The notes beneath the pieces were generated by a model. The model saw only the letters and a program-made list of their open reading frames with translations. It was not told where the DNA came from and ran no database searches. Both the position numbers and the translations under genes were made by a program. From Collinsella tanakaei (GTDB taxonomy: Bacteria > Actinomycetota > Coriobacteriia > Coriobacteriales > Coriobacteriaceae), in the NCBI RefSeq assembly GCF_030373545.1, contig NZ_JAUDCO010000005.1:62001-126000 (forward strand): 64,000 nucleotides of DNA, written 5' to 3'. Positions 1 to 8,750 of this stretch are shown here, in pieces; position 1 is the first letter of the stretch; every line of letters begins with the position of its first letter.

Positions 1-2
1 GT

Positions 3-1004
3 CACCACCACCATGAGCATCGCGGCCCCGCCGACATCGCGGGCATCATCGATGCGGCCGACATGACCGTCGGCGCCCGGACGCTCGCCCATCGCACGCT
101 CGACATCCTCGCCGCGGCCGAGGCGGCGGCGCATGCCGTCCCGCTCGACCAGGTGCACTTCCACGAGGTGGGCGCTGTCGATTCCATCGTGGACATCGTC
201 GCGGCGAGCGTCCTGCTCGACAGCCTCGACGTCGAGCGCGTCTACGTCCCCGTCCTCGTCGACGGCAACGGCGCCATCCGCTGCCAGCACGGCATCATCC
301 CGGTTCCCGTTCCCGCGACGCTCAATGTGTGCACGCAGCACGGCCTTCCGCTTGCTCAGGCCGACGTCGAAGGCGAGCTCGTCACGCCGACCGGCGCAGC
401 GCTGGTGGCCGCCCTCGACCCCACATTCACGCTTCCGAAGCGCTACGTCGTGCGTCGCGTCGGACTCGGCGCGGGCAAACGTACCTACGAGCGCCCTTCC
501 ATCGTCCGTGCCCTGCTGATCGATGAGCTTCCCGCACCGGAGGCCGCGCCCGAGCAAGTCCCCGGGACGCCGGTGCACGTGGTCAAGCTTGAGTGCGATA
601 TCGACGACTGCTCCTCCGAGGTGCTCGCCTATGCGGCGGAGCGCCTGCGCGACGCCGGCGCGCGCGAGGTTCATTGGCTGTCGGTCTACACAAAGAAGAA
701 TCGCCCTGCCTATCAGCTGCAGGTCATAGCGGCGCCTGAGGATGTCGAGCGGCTCGAGGCGATCATCTTCGCCGAGACGACGACCATCGGCGTCCGCCGG
801 AGCGCATGGGACCGCACGGTGCTCTCGCGCACGTTCGAGTCGGTCGAGACTCCTTGGGGAGGCGTGCGCATCAAGCGCGTCGCGCTGCCCGACGGGAGCG
901 CGCGCATCGCTCCCGAATACGAGGATTGCGCCGCCATCGCGCGCCGCGAGGGCGTCGCCCTGCAGGCGGTCATGGACGCCGCCCGCGCCGCTGCCCGCGG
1001 GTGA
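3..1004 (+). CDS. larC: LarC, nickel-pincer cofactor biosynthesis protein (5' end outside window)
   Basis: LarC inserts nickel into the pyridinium-dithiocarboxylate mononucleotide pincer cofactor used by lactate racemase and related LarA enzymes. The reading frame is open from the window edge. A His-rich stretch (HHHHEHRG) followed by DIAGIIDAADM and then HFHEVGAVDSIVDIV is characteristic of the LarC/DUF111 family, and the C-terminal half (VVKLECDIDDCSSEVLAYA) is the expected second domain. 333 residues are visible and the stop is TGA. Both halves lie in one continuous frame, unlike larC of Lactiplantibacillus plantarum, which needs a programmed frameshift. The start and any larB/larE neighbours are off the left edge. 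Family assignment is secure. Confidence 0.9.
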   Translation, partial: HHHHEHRGPADIAGIIDAADMTVGARTLAHRTLDILAAAEAAAHAVPLDQVHFHEVGAVDSIVDIVAASVLLDSLDVERVYVPVLVDGNGAIRCQHGIIPVPVPATLNVCTQHGLPLAQADVEGELVTPTGAALVAALDPTFTLPKRYVVRRVGLGAGKRTYERPSIVRALLIDELPAPEAAPEQVPGTPVHVVKLECDIDDCSSEVLAYAAERLRDAGAREVHWLSVYTKKNRPAYQLQVIAAPEDVERLEAIIFAETTTIGVRRSAWDRTVLSRTFESVETPWGGVRIKRVALPDGSARIAPEYEDCAAIARREGVALQAVMDAARAAARG

Positions 1005-1045
1005 TTGCCGCCGGAGCCGTCGTCCGTCCGCATGTGCGAGCGGGG

Positions 1046-1051
1046 TACAAT
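1046..1051 (+). promoter_or_regulatory. -10 box TACAAT
   Basis: TACAAT lies about 58 bases before the ATG at 1110. No good -35 is visible. It argues that the membrane protein gene begins at 1110 rather than at the in-frame ATG at 1005, which precedes the box. Close relatives of this box recur in the window (TATAAT at 11259 and 29191, TACAAT at 27128 and 36634). Confidence 0.4.
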
Positions 1052-1109
1052 GGTCGTCGCGGGCGGCCGCGAGGCGTCCGGTTCGGTACGAGTGCGAAGG
1101 CGGTTGGGC

Positions 1110-1484
1110 ATGTCTGTTCTGCAACGGGCGTTTCGGGTTATAAGCGCGCTGGCGATCGTCGGAGCGATCGACCTGAGCATCACCGCGCGCGTGCTCGCCA
1201 CCTCCGGCACCTCGATCGAGCCGCTTCAGGTGGTGACGATCGTGCTGTCCGTCGCCATGTCGCTCGTCTTGGGTATCGCCGGCTTGGCTTCTGCAGGCAG
1301 GCCCGATGCGGTGCGGCGGCTCTTCCTTGCCATCGTGCTGGCGATCTGGGCGAACGCGTGCGACGTGCTCCTGCTGGTGTTAGAAGGGGAGTTCATCTTC
1401 TCCGTCGTGATCAACGCCGCGATCGTGGTCGCCTACGCGTATCTGGCGCATCGGGTGCGCCGCGAGCCCCCTTCGTCCTCATAG
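1110..1484 (+). CDS. Small integral membrane protein, unknown function
   Basis: A 124-residue protein with about four hydrophobic segments (near residues 7-27, 38-58, 65-85 and 90-112) and a basic C-terminus (HRVRREPPSSS). I do not recognise a family. The ATG at 1110 is preferred because a -10-like TACAAT sits at 1046 and a weak GAAGG precedes the start; the longer in-frame start at 1005 would begin upstream of that promoter. It follows larC by about 100 bases and precedes the phosphodiesterase gene by about 60, without a clear terminator. Role unknown. Confidence 0.55.
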   Translation: MSVLQRAFRVISALAIVGAIDLSITARVLATSGTSIEPLQVVTIVLSVAMSLVLGIAGLASAGRPDAVRRLFLAIVLAIWANACDVLLLVLEGEFIFSVVINAAIVVAYAYLAHRVRREPPSSS

Positions 1485-1546
1485 TCACCTGTGCGCTCGG
1501 CGCAACAGGGCGCCGCGGCTTCACATCCATCTGAAAGGACCCTCCC

Positions 1547-2116
1547 ATGAAGTTCCTCATCGCCTCGGATATCCACGGATCGGCCTATTGGGCCGGCCGC
1601 CTCATGGAGGCCATCGACACCGAGGCGCCCGACCGTATCATCCTGCTGGGCGACCTGCTCTATCACGGCCCGCGCAACGACCTGCCGCGCGACTACGCGC
1701 CCAAGCGCGTCATCCCGCTGCTCAACGAGCTGGCCGCAACGGGTCGTCTTATCGCCGTGCGCGGCAACTGCGAGGCCGAGGTCGACCAGATGGTGCTCAG
1801 CTTCCCGTGCATGGCCGACAGCGCGACGGTGATGGATCCCGACGGGCGCCAGCTGTTCTGCACGCACGGCCACGTGTTCGGCGCCGGGTTCCACAACAGC
1901 GTGGACAACCTGCCGCAGCTGCCCGAGGGCTCGGCGATCGTGTACGGGCACACCCACGTCAAGGTGAACGAGGCCGTCCCGGGCTTCCCGTCGATCTGGG
2001 CGTTCAACCCGGGCAGCGTCTCCATTCCCAAAGACGGCACGCACAGCTACGGCATCTACGAGAGCGGGCTTCCCGCGGCGGAGGCTTTCCGCCACGTGGT
2101 GCTTGAGGAGGAGTAG
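1547..2116 (+). CDS. yfcE: YfcE-type metallophosphodiesterase
   Basis: Member of the calcineurin-like metallophosphoesterase superfamily, YfcE/MJ0936 group, which hydrolyses phosphodiesters in the cytoplasm with two divalent metals. Metal-ligand motifs appear in order: SDIHG (residues 8-12), LLGDLLYHG (near 35), RGNCE (near 79), THGH (near 106) and YGHTH (near 132), then the typical FNPGSVSIPK segment. Length is 189 residues, normal for the family. A GAAAGGA ribosome-binding site lies 7 bases before the ATG. Its stop is two bases before the mazG ATG, so the two are very likely co-transcribed. The physiological substrate is unknown. A second, shorter paralogue lies at 24151. Confidence 0.85.
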   Translation: MKFLIASDIHGSAYWAGRLMEAIDTEAPDRIILLGDLLYHGPRNDLPRDYAPKRVIPLLNELAATGRLIAVRGNCEAEVDQMVLSFPCMADSATVMDPDGRQLFCTHGHVFGAGFHNSVDNLPQLPEGSAIVYGHTHVKVNEAVPGFPSIWAFNPGSVSIPKDGTHSYGIYESGLPAAEAFRHVVLEEE

Positions 2117-2118
2117 CC

Positions 2119-2979
2119 ATGGAGACTTCGCAGGACGCCGCCGCGCGCGACACCTCGACGCTTGCGGATGCGCGCGATGAGTTCCAAGCGCTCGTCCAGA
2201 CCATCTGGCGCCTGCGTCAACCCGACGGGTGCCCGTGGGACCGCGTGCAGACGCACGCCTCGATCGCGCGGAACATGATTGAGGAGGCCTACGAGGCGGT
2301 CGATTGCATCGAGCAGGACGATGTGGTGCACCTGCGTGAGGAGCTGGGCGACGTGCTCATGCAGGTCGTGCTGCACGCGCAGATCGCGGCAGATGCGGGC
2401 GAGTTCACCATCGCCGACGTCGCGGCGGAGCTCAACGAGAAGCTCATCCGCCGCCATCCCCATGTCTTCGGCGAGCACGCGGACGCCCAGAGCGCCGGCG
2501 AGGTGCTCGACATCTGGGACGACGTCAAGCGTGCCGAGCGCGAGGCGCGCGCGACGAAGGCGGGCGAGTCCGCCGACGACGCACGGCCCGAGGGGCTGCT
2601 CGACAGCGTGCCGTCGTCGTTCCCGGCCCTCATGCAGGCGCAGAAGGTGTCCAAGCGCGCCGCCAAGGTGGGGTTCGAGTGGGATACCGTCGATGACGTG
2701 TGGGATCAGGTCGCCTGCGAGCGGCGCGAGTTCTTGGCCGAGGAGCCGGGCAGCGACGCGCGCGAGATGGAGTTCGGCGACATGCTCTTCGCCCTCGTCA
2801 ACGTGGCGCGCCGCGAGGGCATCGACGCCGAGCACGCCCTGCGCAGCTCGACGGCGAAGTTCAGGCGCCGCTGGAGCGCGGTCGAGGCGCGTGCGGCACA
2901 GATGGGGACGACGGTCGAGGACCTGACGACCGAGCAGCTCAACGAGCTGTGGGACGACGTCAAGCGCGCGGAGTCCTAA
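2119..2979 (+). CDS. mazG: MazG nucleoside triphosphate pyrophosphohydrolase
   Basis: MazG hydrolyses (d)NTPs to NMP and pyrophosphate, cleaning the nucleotide pool. The sequence shows two MazG-type helical units. The first contains LRQPDGCPWDRVQTHASIA and EEAYEAVDCI...EELGDVLMQVV with its acidic metal-binding residues; the second contains GFEWDTVDDVWDQV and EFGDMLFALVNVAR. Length is 286 residues, typical of two-domain bacterial MazG. An acidic linker (near residues 135-160) separates the halves. It follows the phosphodiesterase gene by two bases, with GGAGGAG just before the ATG. The order mazG-eno-divIC-ppx is conserved in Actinomycetota. Confidence 0.92.
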   Translation: METSQDAAARDTSTLADARDEFQALVQTIWRLRQPDGCPWDRVQTHASIARNMIEEAYEAVDCIEQDDVVHLREELGDVLMQVVLHAQIAADAGEFTIADVAAELNEKLIRRHPHVFGEHADAQSAGEVLDIWDDVKRAEREARATKAGESADDARPEGLLDSVPSSFPALMQAQKVSKRAAKVGFEWDTVDDVWDQVACERREFLAEEPGSDAREMEFGDMLFALVNVARREGIDAEHALRSSTAKFRRRWSAVEARAAQMGTTVEDLTTEQLNELWDDVKRAES

Positions 2980-3013
2980 GGGCGCAGAACCATAAGAGCC
3001 TGATGGCGGAGGC

Positions 3014-3060
3014 AGGCGGCCGACAGCGGGGGCGTTTCCGTTGTCGGCTGCCTTTTGTTG
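3014..3060 (+). terminator. Intrinsic terminator after mazG
   Basis: Arms of 16 bases at 3014-3029 and 3038-3053 pair with two G-U pairs, and are followed by TTTTGTTG. It separates the yfcE-mazG unit from enolase. Confidence 0.8.
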
Positions 3061-3127
3061 TGCTCCGGCCACCGTTTGCGCCGTATCCCCGTTGCTGTGC
3101 ATAGGCTCCTGGGAACTGGGCATACTG

Positions 3128-3133
3128 TATAAA
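3128..3133 (+). promoter_or_regulatory. Possible -10 box of eno
   Basis: TATAAA lies in the AT-richest part of the mazG-eno spacer, about 55 bases before the enolase ATG. No convincing -35 is seen, so the assignment is tentative. Confidence 0.3.
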
Positions 3134-3148
3134 GTTTGCTTTGGGTAA

Positions 3149-4477
<1,329 letters not shown>

Positions 4478-4563
4478 CCGTTGAGGCTTGCGCGTCCTGC
4501 TTCTTTCGCGCGGGTGCGCGGGCTGCCGGGCGTAAAGCTCGGCTGCCCAGCATGTTGAGCATG

Positions 4564-4603
4564 CGCGGCGCCGGCTCCTCGAGGGGCCGGCGCCGCGTTC
4601 GTT
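4564..4603 (+). terminator. Terminator after eno
   Basis: A GC-rich 16-base inverted repeat (4564-4579 with 4582-4597) is followed by TTCGTTGG. The stem is very stable but the T-run is weak. Confidence 0.6.
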
Positions 4604-4670
4604 GGATGCGCGCATGCGTGCGGCTTTCGCGTGGGCGCGAACTGTGCCGTTCGCGTATCGGCCCGCGTGG

Positions 4671-4676
4671 TATAAA
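4671..4676 (+). promoter_or_regulatory. -10 box TATAAA before divIC
   Basis: TATAAA lies 50 bases before the chosen divIC start. It makes the longer in-frame ATG at 4681 unlikely, because that codon would sit at the transcription start. Confidence 0.4.
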
Positions 4677-4725
4677 CTAGATGCACAAACCAAGCGCAAA
4701 CGAACTTCAAACACACAAGGCGCCT

Positions 4726-5535
4726 ATGAACGACTACCGTAACAGCTCTATTCCCCTCGCCACGGTGCGACCGCGCGAAGGCTCTGCGCGCCGCGCCCAG
4801 GGCCCGTCCTATGCCGCTGCCGCCCCCGCGCTCGCGGGTGCGGGTTCGCGCGCCTCGTCGGGCTCGGCCTCCTCGGTCGCATCGGGGCGTGGGGCACGGA
4901 CCCGCTTCGGCGCGCAGACGCCCGCGGGCGACGGCCGCCGCCCGGCGTCGCGTCGCGGCGCTGCCCGGCAGGACGGCACAGCTGAGCCGCGCACCCCCGC
5001 GCGCGGTGCCAAGGCCCGGCGTGCGGGTTCCGCTTCGGGTCGCCGCCAGACCAACTTCATGCGGTATGCCGCCGACAATCGCTTTATCCAAGCGGCCTAT
5101 TCCTTCATGACGGGGTCCACGCGCCCCCTGTTCATCGCGCTCGTCGCGCTTGCCGTCGGCGTCGGCCTGTATTTTCCGGTGCGCGACTACTACATCGCCC
5201 AGCGCACCAACGAGATCCTGACACGTCAGGTGGCCCTGCGCGACTCCTTTAACGAGAAACTCGGGGATGAGGTCGACCAAGATTTGTCCCTAGACGGCAT
5301 CGAGCGCTCCGCGCGCGAGCTCGGCATGGTGCTTCCCGGCGAGACCTCCATCGAGGTGACCGGGGGGTCGTCCTCTGATGCCGACGAGGGAGACGACGCT
5401 ACCGCCTCGAGCGAGGCGCTGCGCGCCGAGCAGGCCGTCGCGGAGGACATCCCGTGGTACTTCAGGGTCCTCGACGCGGTGTTCTTCTTCCACGGCGTCG
5501 AGGGTCAGGTCATGACGTCTGCCGGCGAGGAGTAA
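4726..5535 (+). CDS. divIC: DivIC/FtsB-like septum formation initiator
   Basis: A bitopic divisome protein of the DivIC/FtsB family, expected to bridge FtsL and FtsQ/DivIB at the septum. The first ~115 residues are basic, rich in Ala/Gly/Arg/Ser and probably disordered. A single membrane segment follows (near 128-148, LFIALVALAVGVGLYFPV), then an extracytoplasmic coiled-coil-like stretch (YYIAQRTNEILTRQVALRD) and the family end motif (IERSARELGMVLPGE). A further acidic tail follows. Length is 269 residues, long for the family because of the N-terminal tail. AAGG at 4717 sits five bases before ATG 4726. Position between eno and ppx matches the actinobacterial arrangement, although the DUF501 gene often found here is absent. 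Confidence 0.8.
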   Translation: MNDYRNSSIPLATVRPREGSARRAQGPSYAAAAPALAGAGSRASSGSASSVASGRGARTRFGAQTPAGDGRRPASRRGAARQDGTAEPRTPARGAKARRAGSASGRRQTNFMRYAADNRFIQAAYSFMTGSTRPLFIALVALAVGVGLYFPVRDYYIAQRTNEILTRQVALRDSFNEKLGDEVDQDLSLDGIERSARELGMVLPGETSIEVTGGSSSDADEGDDATASSEALRAEQAVAEDIPWYFRVLDAVFFFHGVEGQVMTSAGEE

Positions 5536-5546
5536 GGACGAATCCC

Positions 5547-6515
5547 ATGCGCATCGCAGCCATCGATCTGGGGACGGTGTCCTCGCGCCTGCTGACGGCA
5601 CGGGTCGAGAACGGACGGGTGGTCGACTCGACCAAGCGGACCGTGATCACCGATTTGGGCGAGGGTGTCGATGCGACGGGGCGCCTGGGCGACGCCGCCA
5701 TCGCGCGCGTCGTCGATGCGTGCGCGGGTTTCGTGCGCGAGATCGCGGCGTTTGGTCCGGATGCGGTGTGCACCACGCTGACGAGTGCCGCGCGCGACGC
5801 CGACAACGGCGCCGAGCTGCTCGACGGGCTTGCCGCGCTCGGACTGCATCCCCAGGTGATTCCGGGCGAGATCGAGGCGCGATTGACGTTTTACGGCGTC
5901 GCGCACGACTTTGCCGGCGAGCGCATCGCGGTAGCCGACTCGGGTGGAGGCTCGACCGAGCTCGCCTTGGGTTCCTATGTGCCCGGCGAGCCCTTGGCGC
6001 TCGAGGCGGTCCGCTCCCTGAATATCGGATGCCGCCGGGTGACCGACCGGTTTTTATCGGGCGATCCGCCGACGGCCGACGAGATCGGGCGCGCGGCAGC
6101 GTGGGCGCACGATCAGTTTGCGGCGTACTGGCAGGACAGGGCGTCGCGTCCCGACCGGCTCGTCGCCGTGGGCGGTACGGTGACGACGCTTGTCGCCATG
6201 GCGCACGAGCTTGCCGTGTACGACTCATCGTTTGTCCATCTGCGCGAGCTGCCGATTGCAGACGTGGAGAAGTGCATCGAGCTCATGCGCGTGCGGACCC
6301 GAGCCCAGATCGCCAAGCTGCCGGGCATCCAGCCCAAGCGCGCGCCGGTGATGCTGGGCGGCGCGCTCATCATGCGCGAGCTCATGCGCGCGGCGGGGTA
6401 CGAGATGTTGACGGTGAGCGAGAACAGCCTGCTCGTGGGCATGGCTCACACGGTCGCCGAGGTGTTGGAGGGGCACGAGCCGGTCATCGGCTGGACGCCC
6501 GAGCTCTCGCGCTGA
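5547..6515 (+). CDS. ppx: Ppx/GppA family phosphatase
   Basis: Exopolyphosphatase/guanosine pentaphosphate phosphatase family, of the ASKHA fold. The N-terminal phosphate loop (IAAIDLGTVSSRLL), the second loop (VADSGGGSTELALG) and the adenosine-motif region (LVAVGGTVTTLVAM) are all present. Length is 322 residues, matching short actinobacterial Ppx enzymes that lack the C-terminal HD domain. The ATG at 5547 lies 11 bases after the divIC stop with GAGGAGTAAGGA before it, so the two form an operon. Whether it acts on polyphosphate or on pppGpp cannot be decided from sequence. Confidence 0.88.
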   Translation: MRIAAIDLGTVSSRLLTARVENGRVVDSTKRTVITDLGEGVDATGRLGDAAIARVVDACAGFVREIAAFGPDAVCTTLTSAARDADNGAELLDGLAALGLHPQVIPGEIEARLTFYGVAHDFAGERIAVADSGGGSTELALGSYVPGEPLALEAVRSLNIGCRRVTDRFLSGDPPTADEIGRAAAWAHDQFAAYWQDRASRPDRLVAVGGTVTTLVAMAHELAVYDSSFVHLRELPIADVEKCIELMRVRTRAQIAKLPGIQPKRAPVMLGGALIMRELMRAAGYEMLTVSENSLLVGMAHTVAEVLEGHEPVIGWTPELSR

Positions 6516-6565
6516 TCGCACCGACAGGCTCCGGACAACGCGAACGTGCTACACTTACCCACCAC

Positions 6566-6650
6566 GGGGGCGTGGCGGAATTGGCATACGCAGGAGACTT
6601 AAAATCTCTCGCCGCAAGGATTGAGGGTTCGAGTCCCTCCGCCCCTACCA
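6566..6650 (+). tRNA. tRNA-Leu (anticodon TAA)
   Basis: An 85-base class II tRNA with long variable arm. Acceptor GGGGGCG pairs with CGCCCCT; the anticodon loop CTTAAAA (6598-6604) gives TAA at 6600-6602; the T-arm GGTTCGAGTCC and encoded CCA are present. It reads UUA/UUG leucine codons, which are rare in these high-GC genes. Confidence 0.95.
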
Positions 6651-6672
6651 GGTAGAATCGGGCTCCGACGCC

Positions 6673-6702
6673 GGGGCCCTTTTACGTTTTGGGCCCCTTG
6701 TC
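6673..6702 (+). terminator. Terminator after tRNA-Leu(TAA)
   Basis: GGGGCCC (6673-6679) and GGGCCCC (6691-6697) enclose an AT-rich loop and are followed by TTGTCT. The hairpin could act in both directions, also closing the leftward gene at 6801. Confidence 0.55.
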
Positions 6703-6800
6703 TGGGTCAGTTGGGGACGTGTTCGCTCCAACCCATTGAACCTTTCAATCCCTACCAAGTGATGGCGGGTCCCGGCGACGGAGACTTTGTGCTTCGGGCC

Positions 6801-7421
6801 CTAGCCCTCGTTGATGCGGGAGACCGAGCGCTTCAGGTACTCGTCGCGCTTCTCCATGTTGCCCTTGTTTTGGTACTGCAGGGCGAGCAGGTACTCGAGC
6901 TGGCCGCGCGCGGGGCCCGATTTCTTTTCGAGGGCGCTCTCCATCAGCTCGATGTAGTTGTACTTCTTGAGCACGGCGATGTCATACATCATGCGGCAGT
7001 CATCCTGGGCGCTTTTGTACTTGGACGGGTCGAGCTGCTCGATCTCTTTGAGCATCGCCTTGGCCTTCTTGCCCTTGTTGAGACTGATGTACACGTTGAA
7101 GGCCTTGATGATGAGGTCGGCGCGCTGCTCGGCGCTCGTCTTGCGCGAGAGAAGGTCATCGAGTACCTCGAGCGCGGCCTTGTCGTCACCTTTCACCATG
7201 TAGGCGTTGAGCTTGAAGTACGTGCGGTTGTAGTCGGGGAACGTCAACCGCGTGAAGGGCGCATCGATCAGGCGGAAGAACTCGTCAAACTTGCGCTCCT
7301 CGACCAGCATGGTCAGCTTCGCGAACGCGCGGCGCTTGTTGATGGCGATGGCAATCGAGATGATCGCCAGCACGACGAACATGACGATGGTGACGATGGT
7401 CAGGATCTGCAGCGGCTCCAT
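6801..7421 (-). CDS. Membrane-anchored TPR-like protein, unknown function
   Basis: A 206-residue protein with one N-terminal membrane segment (residues 5-27, ILTIVTIVMFVVLAIISIAI) and a cytoplasmic helical region resembling tetratricopeptide repeats, for example FDEFFRLIDAPF, NAYMVKGDDKAALEVLDDLL and EYLLALQYQNKGNMEKRDEYL. It is rich in Lys and Glu, unlike its Arg-rich neighbours. A GGAGG lies five bases before the ATG. It stands alone on the minus strand between tRNA-Leu and a VOC gene. A scaffold or adaptor role is a guess from the repeats only. Confidence 0.75.
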   Translation of the reverse strand: MEPLQILTIVTIVMFVVLAIISIAIAINKRRAFAKLTMLVEERKFDEFFRLIDAPFTRLTFPDYNRTYFKLNAYMVKGDDKAALEVLDDLLSRKTSAEQRADLIIKAFNVYISLNKGKKAKAMLKEIEQLDPSKYKSAQDDCRMMYDIAVLKKYNYIELMESALEKKSGPARGQLEYLLALQYQNKGNMEKRDEYLKRSVSRINEG

Positions 7422-7435
7422 GGGTCCTCCAGCTC

Positions 7436-7484
7436 AAAACCGCCCGTGTCTGCGCGGGCGGACGATGTGCGTTTGGGTATTATC
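7436..7484 (-). promoter_or_regulatory. Leader with GATAAT -10 and terminator-like hairpin
   Basis: On the minus strand GATAAT (7484-7479) is followed by a 7-bp stem CCGCCCG/CGGGCGG (7461-7455 and 7446-7440) and TTTT (7439-7436), just before the ribosome-binding site of the 6801-7421 gene. This looks like a small attenuator or 5' hairpin in the leader. No ligand or leader peptide was recognised. Confidence 0.4.
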
Positions 7485-7711
7485 GCGCAACCGGACGCTT
7501 CGTGCACGGACGCTCGCTGCGAGGAGCGGGCGAATCTGTCGTGCCGACCATTGCGCGCGCTTTGTAGGGCTGCGAATATGGGTCTGGTGTTTCGATTGCC
7601 CTGCGTGTGGGTAAAGCGGATATACGTGACGGCGCGCCGGCGGGCGCGCTGCGATTGCAACGATGACGCCGCCGGTCAGGTGCCGGCGCAGCGGCATCGG
7701 GAAGGAGCATT

Positions 7712-8089
7712 ATGGCCGAGAACACCCAGAATCCTGTCGAGCTGTTTGATATGTACGTCGCCCACGTGGGCATCAACGCGACCGATCCCGCGGATGCCGA
7801 CCGCATCGCCGGGGAGTTCGGCGACCTGATGGGTCTCGAGGCGCGCGATACGCCCGTGTCGGTTTTCTCCGGCACGCTGGTCGAGACCATGAAGCAAAAC
7901 GGCCGCGGCACCAAGGGCCACATCGGCTTCCATGTGAACGACATGGCTGCCGCGGAGAAGTGGTTCAGCGAGCACGGCATGGAGATCAACGAGGAGTCCC
8001 GCGCGCTCAATGCGGACGGCACGACGCGCCTGGTCTACTTCAAGCAGGAGATCGGCGGGTTTGCCATCCACATCACGTCGGATAAGTAG
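7712..8089 (+). CDS. VOC-superfamily (glyoxalase-like) protein
   Basis: A 125-residue vicinal-oxygen-chelate fold protein: MYVAHVGINATDP starts the first beta-alpha-beta unit, GHIGFHVNDMAAAEKWFSEHG the second, and YFKQEIGGFAIHI closes the fold. Candidate metal ligands are His18 region, His69 region and the terminal His. It resembles the short VOC domain that some bacteria fuse to KDPG aldolases, but no aldolase is present. AAGGAG precedes the ATG. It is isolated between a leftward gene and tRNA-Leu(CAG); substrate unknown. Confidence 0.75.
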   Translation: MAENTQNPVELFDMYVAHVGINATDPADADRIAGEFGDLMGLEARDTPVSVFSGTLVETMKQNGRGTKGHIGFHVNDMAAAEKWFSEHGMEINEESRALNADGTTRLVYFKQEIGGFAIHITSDK

Positions 8090-8188
8090 GAGAAGAGCGA
8101 CGTCGCGCAGGGTGGCGGTTTCTGCGGCGCAAGATTTGCGAAAAAACTCCTTGCACTCGGCGCACGATTTGCTAAACTTTAACAGCAC

Positions 8189-8275
8189 GCGGGCGTGGCG
8201 GAATTGGCAGACGCGTATGGTTCAGGTCCATATGGGGGCAACCCCGTGAAGGTTCAAGTCCTTTCGCCCGCACCA
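8189..8275 (+). tRNA. tRNA-Leu (anticodon CAG)
   Basis: An 87-base class II tRNA. Acceptor GCGGGCG pairs with CGCCCGC; anticodon loop TTCAGGT (8221-8227) gives CAG at 8223-8225; the variable arm, T-arm GGTTCAAGTCC and encoded CCA are present. CUG is the dominant leucine codon here, so this tRNA should be heavily used. Its 3' end is duplicated downstream (8439-8520). Confidence 0.95.
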
Positions 8276-8285
8276 TCTGAGATTG

Positions 8286-8311
8286 AAGGCACCTGCAAGG
8301 GTGCCTTTTTT
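8286..8311 (+). terminator. Terminator of tRNA-Leu(CAG)
   Basis: AAGGCACC and GGTGCCTT enclose a six-base loop and run into six T residues. An identical copy lies at 8470-8495. Confidence 0.85.
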
Positions 8312-8438
8312 CGTGCCGGGCCCCGCGCAGGGACTTGAACCTGGGAAGGCGCGGAGTGGAGCCAACGGCGCGAGCCGTTGGCCACGGAGCGCGCAAGGCG
8401 CGAAGCGCCGCGGCGGCGGCGCGGCCGGAGGCCGCGCG

Positions 8439-8520
8439 CAAGTCCTTTCGCCCGCACCATCTGAGATTGAAGGCACCTGCAAGGGTGCCTTTTTTCATGC
8501 CGGGCCCGTGCAGGGACTTG
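8439..8520 (+). repeat. Duplicated 3' end of tRNA-Leu(CAG) plus terminator
   Basis: The 82 bases from 8255 to 8336 (half the T-arm, acceptor 3' strand, CCA, terminator and trailing GC-rich stretch) recur here at a distance of 184 bases, with only a few differences near the right end. The T-arm start also has an exact 12-base inverted copy at 8331-8342 (GGACTTGAACCT). The second copy is likewise closed by GGACTTGCG, complementary to its own CGCAAGTCC entry. The 100 bases between copies are GC-rich palindromes. This could be a relic of integration at the tRNA or a local inverted duplication; no integrase is present. Confidence 0.8.
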
Positions 8521-8671
8521 CGTGTTATGGGACAAAACGTGTGTCTGATTCAGGAGCATCGACGCAGCGTGACGCCTCTTTTTCGCGTTTTTAAATTCGA
8601 GCGGGAACGGCGGCCACCTGGACAGGATGCGTGTCTGGGATCACCTTGGCTTCGCAGGAAGATGCCGTGAC

Positions 8672-8702
8672 ATGTTAAAAAATCCCTAGGGTGTTTTTAC
8701 AT
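8672..8702 (+). repeat. CCCTAGGG-core palindromic motif, copy 1
   Basis: An AT-rich imperfect palindrome centred on CCCTAGGG (8684-8691) with arms of about 11 bases. The same ~30-base motif occurs twice, head to head, in the palindrome at 26824-26939. Here it lies about 50 bases before the start of the Mbeg1-like gene, so it could be an operator, promoter element or part of a dispersed repeat. Confidence 0.6.
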
Positions 8703-8750
8703 CGCTCGTGGGTACAAGGCGTACAAGCACCAGATTCCAAGGGGGTCGCT

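Noticed and set aside
3-1004. Programmed frameshift in larC as in lactobacilli
   Set aside because: Both LarC halves lie in a single uninterrupted frame here.
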